This document shows, piece after piece, positions 6,518-8,020 of a DNA stretch of 8,020 bases. Position 1 is the stretch's first letter. Each line of letters starts with the position of its first letter. The notes under the pieces were generated by a model. That model searched no databases. It worked only from the letters and a program-made list of their open reading frames with translations, and had not been told where the DNA came from. The stretch spans positions 1 to 8,020 of the forward strand of contig DATEZO010000161.1 in NCBI GenBank assembly GCA_035255485.1. Reading direction: 5' to 3'. The position numbers were made by a program, and so were the translations under genes. Source of the DNA: DATEZO01 sp035255485. GTDB lineage: Bacteria > Pseudomonadota > Gammaproteobacteria > Burkholderiales > Burkholderiaceae_D.

Positions 6518-7282
6518 TTAGCGCGGCTGCCCTTCCGGTATGAATACATATCCCAGGCCCCAGACAGTCTGAATATAAAGTGGGTTGGAAGGATCGGGTT
6601 CGATCAGTTTCCGCAGGCGGGAAATCTGCACGTCGAGACTGCGATCGAATACTTCGTACTCGCGGCCCCGTGCCAGCTCCATCAATTTCTCGCGCGACAG
6701 CGGTTGGCGCGCATGGCGGGCAAACACCTTCAGGACTGAAAATTCGCCTGTCGTCAATGGAACCGTTGCGCCACTTTTTTTCAAGGTGCGCGTGCCGAGA
6801 TCCAGTACAAACTCACCAAATTCGAATGACTGCGGCGTTTCGGAAGGCGCACCCGGGATTTCATCGGGGCCGACGCGACGTAACACTGCGTTCATGCGTG
6901 CTACCAGTTCACGTGGATTAAATGGCTTTGGCAGATAGTCGTCGGCGCCCATTTCAAGCCCGACAATGCGATCGACGTCTTCCCCTTTTGCCGTGAGCAT
7001 GATGATCGGTGTACGATCCCCTGCGCCGCGCAGCCGCCGGCAGATGGAAAGACCATCCTCACCTGGCAGCATCAGATCAAGCACCAGCAAATCATAGCGT
7101 TCGCGTAACCACAATTTATTCATGACCTGAGCATTTTCAGCGGTTACTACATTGAACCCCTGTTCTGCGAGATAACGGCGCAGCAAATCGCGCAGACGAA
7201 TATCATCATCCACTACCAGCACTTTGGCCTGATGGTTGTCAGAAGAGGGCGTGTTGTTGGTTGTCTGATTTGTCGTATTCAT
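6518..7282 (-). CDS. ompR: OmpR-family response regulator
   Basis: The 254-residue cytoplasmic regulator has an 18-residue polar N-terminal extension rich in Asn and Thr, then a receiver domain with the acidic pair D25-D26, phosphoacceptor D69 in LVLDLMLPGEDG, T97 and K119 (LPKPF). A linker leads to an OmpR/PhoB winged-helix domain at about 150-250 (FEFGEFVLDLGTRTL, TTGEFSVLKVFARH, SLDVQISRLRKLIE, VWGLGYVF). It is most like OmpR, and the downstream kinase is EnvZ-like, so the pair is assigned as an OmpR/EnvZ-type system; strict orthology is not proven. No Shine-Dalgarno sequence is visible before the ATG, and no alternative start precedes the receiver domain. The tandem TTACAA repeats in the divergent spacer could be its own binding site (inference). 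Confidence 0.93.
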   Translation of the reverse strand: MNTTNQTTNNTPSSDNHQAKVLVVDDDIRLRDLLRRYLAEQGFNVVTAENAQVMNKLWLRERYDLLVLDLMLPGEDGLSICRRLRGAGDRTPIIMLTAKGEDVDRIVGLEMGADDYLPKPFNPRELVARMNAVLRRVGPDEIPGAPSETPQSFEFGEFVLDLGTRTLKKSGATVPLTTGEFSVLKVFARHARQPLSREKLMELARGREYEVFDRSLDVQISRLRKLIEPDPSNPLYIQTVWGLGYVFIPEGQPR

Positions 7283-7334
7283 GGCGCTATGGTAACTTCA
7301 GAAGTGTAGTCCGAGAATGTCTGCTCAAAAGGCA

Positions 7335-7359
7335 TTACAAACTGTTACAACCTTTACGT
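7335..7359. promoter_or_regulatory. Candidate OmpR-family operator (tandem TTAC repeats)
   Basis: TTACAA occurs at 7335-7340 and 7345-7350, exactly 10 bases apart, followed by TTACGT at 7354-7359. TTAC-N6-TTAC matches the arrangement of OmpR sites in enterobacterial porin promoters. The block lies 53 bases before the regulator start (minus) and 63 bases before the small secreted gene (plus). A TATAAA at 7379-7384 could be the -10 of the plus-strand promoter, with the repeats upstream in an activator position. Confidence 0.5.
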
Positions 7360-7421
7360 AATTCCGGTTATCGCATCATATAAAGCGACATACACTGACA
7401 AGCAATGATTAGGATCTGGCG

Positions 7422-7796
7422 ATGGTGGAGTTTGGTAAATCCGTTATGAAGACCGCATTTAAAATACTCAGTATATTCCTGCTGCTGACAGTCGGCGCCG
7501 TGAATGCGTTCGCCAATCCGGCCCAACGACAGGAATGGCGAAATGAGCTGCGTGAGATCCATGAACAGCAGATTCTGGAGCGCCAGGATCAGGCTCAACC
7601 GCCGCGCACGGGACATCGTCGCACCGAATTCGAAAATGCCGAAAGCAGCGGCCCAGGAGCGCAAGGGAACGCATCTTCATCCAATGCGGTAGTCGATGAT
7701 GCCAGAAGACCCGGCCGTATGAGTCCGGAAGATCGACGGACGTTGCGCCGTCAAATTAATGAAGCCGGCCGCGATATCTACGCACCCAGACATTAA
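7422..7796 (+). CDS. Small secreted protein of unknown function, divergent from the OmpR-like regulator
   Basis: The 124-residue product has a Sec signal peptide: a short basic n-region, the hydrophobic ILSIFLLLTVGAV, and a likely cleavage after A31 in AFA|NP, leaving a mature periplasmic or exported protein of about 93 residues. The mature part is very polar and rich in Arg, Glu and Gln, with a low-complexity middle (about 70-90). It ends in a charged helix, RMSPEDRRTLRRQINEAG followed by RDIYAPRH; similar SPEERRxLRRxIxEAGxxIY endings occur, from memory, in short Burkholderiales proteins without known function. There is no lipobox, metal motif or Cys. The start at 7422 is preferred because AGGA lies 7 bases before it; an in-frame ATG at 7446 is the alternative. 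Its divergent position suggests control by the regulator (inference). Confidence 0.75.
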   Translation: MVEFGKSVMKTAFKILSIFLLLTVGAVNAFANPAQRQEWRNELREIHEQQILERQDQAQPPRTGHRRTEFENAESSGPGAQGNASSSNAVVDDARRPGRMSPEDRRTLRRQINEAGRDIYAPRH

Positions 7797-7828
7797 TATT
7801 TCCTAATCGCATCTGAAATATTTGCGGA

Positions 7829-7854
7829 GACGCAGTTTGGCGTCATGTCTTTTG
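7829..7854 (+). terminator. Possible terminator after the small secreted protein gene
   Basis: GACGC (7829-7833) and GCGTC (7840-7844) form a 5-base stem with a 6-base loop, followed by the T-rich ATGTCTTTTG. Just before it, an AT inverted repeat AATATTTC (7795-7802) and GAAATATT (7815-7822) starts within the stop codon of the small gene. One or both could end its transcription before the rRNA promoter region; each is short. Confidence 0.4.
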
Positions 7855-7888
7855 TCTCTACTATTATTTTCCTTGGGGTAAAAAGCGG

Positions 7889-7917
7889 TTGACGACACGG
7901 CGCGAATGCTGCATACT
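7889..7917 (+). promoter_or_regulatory. Sigma-70 promoter, probably of an rRNA operon
   Basis: A -35 TTGACG (7889-7894) and a -10 CATACT (7912-7917) are separated by exactly 17 bases. An A/T-rich stretch upstream (about 7848-7884) could act as an UP element. The downstream boxA-like sequence supports an rRNA promoter. Confidence 0.6.
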
Positions 7918-7996
7918 CTCATCTCTCTGCTGCTGACGAACACAACGCTTCGAAGGCCAGCGCATCCGGCAAGACGGGAAGCGCAAAGCAGGCCGG

Positions 7997-8006
7997 TTCT
8001 TTAACA
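7997..8006 (+). promoter_or_regulatory. boxA-like antitermination element in a putative rRNA leader
   Basis: TTCTTTAACA resembles the boxA element of rRNA leaders, which binds NusB/NusE. The following AATTAACAGCCGATA is, from memory, typical of the segment just before 16S rRNA in Burkholderiales. The 16S gene itself would begin beyond the right edge, so the operon is inferred, not seen. Confidence 0.65.
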
Positions 8007-8020
8007 ATTAACAGCCGATA

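Noticed and set aside
1..8020. CRISPR arrays, insertion sequences, attachment sites or tRNA genes
   Set aside because: I saw no regularly spaced repeats, transposase-like frames, terminal inverted repeats or cloverleaf-like sequences on either strand.

Overview
The window looks like chromosome from a betaproteobacterium of the order Burkholderiales, probably near Oxalobacteraceae. This rests on moderate-to-high GC coding sequence, an EnvZ/OmpR-type pair of proteobacterial style, and a right edge that resembles the leader of a betaproteobacterial rRNA operon (a TTGACG/CATACT promoter followed by a boxA-like TTCTTTAACA). The taxonomic call is inference from memory; no search was run.

Layout. 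At 1-393 (minus) lies the N-terminal third of a YqhD-type iron-dependent alcohol/aldehyde dehydrogenase, cut by the window edge. A 309-base AT-rich divergent spacer follows. From 703 to 3531 (plus) there are four genes in a row: a rubrerythrin without a rubredoxin domain, a heterodisulfide-reductase/GlpC-like iron-sulfur protein, a short encapsulated-ferritin-like (EncFtn) protein, and a DUF3501 protein. The last three are tightly packed (13 and 12 base gaps). On the minus strand follow a DUF4382 lipoprotein with its own rho-independent terminator (3694-4953), an EnvZ-like sensor kinase (5117-6466) and an OmpR-like response regulator (6518-7282). A small secreted protein (7422-7796, plus) diverges from the regulator. 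The last ~200 bases hold a likely terminator and what looks like the start of an rRNA operon, whose genes lie beyond the window.

How it fits together. The plus-strand cluster combines two diiron ferritin-like proteins (peroxide reduction and iron oxidation) with a multi-cluster Fe-S protein that could supply or accept electrons. The divergent YqhD-type reductase would fit the same stress theme (aldehydes from lipid peroxidation). This is inference. The most notable point is an EncFtn protein with its catalytic residues intact but no encapsulin-targeting tail and no encapsulin shell gene nearby, inside a rubrerythrin operon. The two-component pair is divergent from the small secreted protein. 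The shared spacer contains tandem TTACAA repeats 10 bases apart that resemble OmpR-family half-sites.
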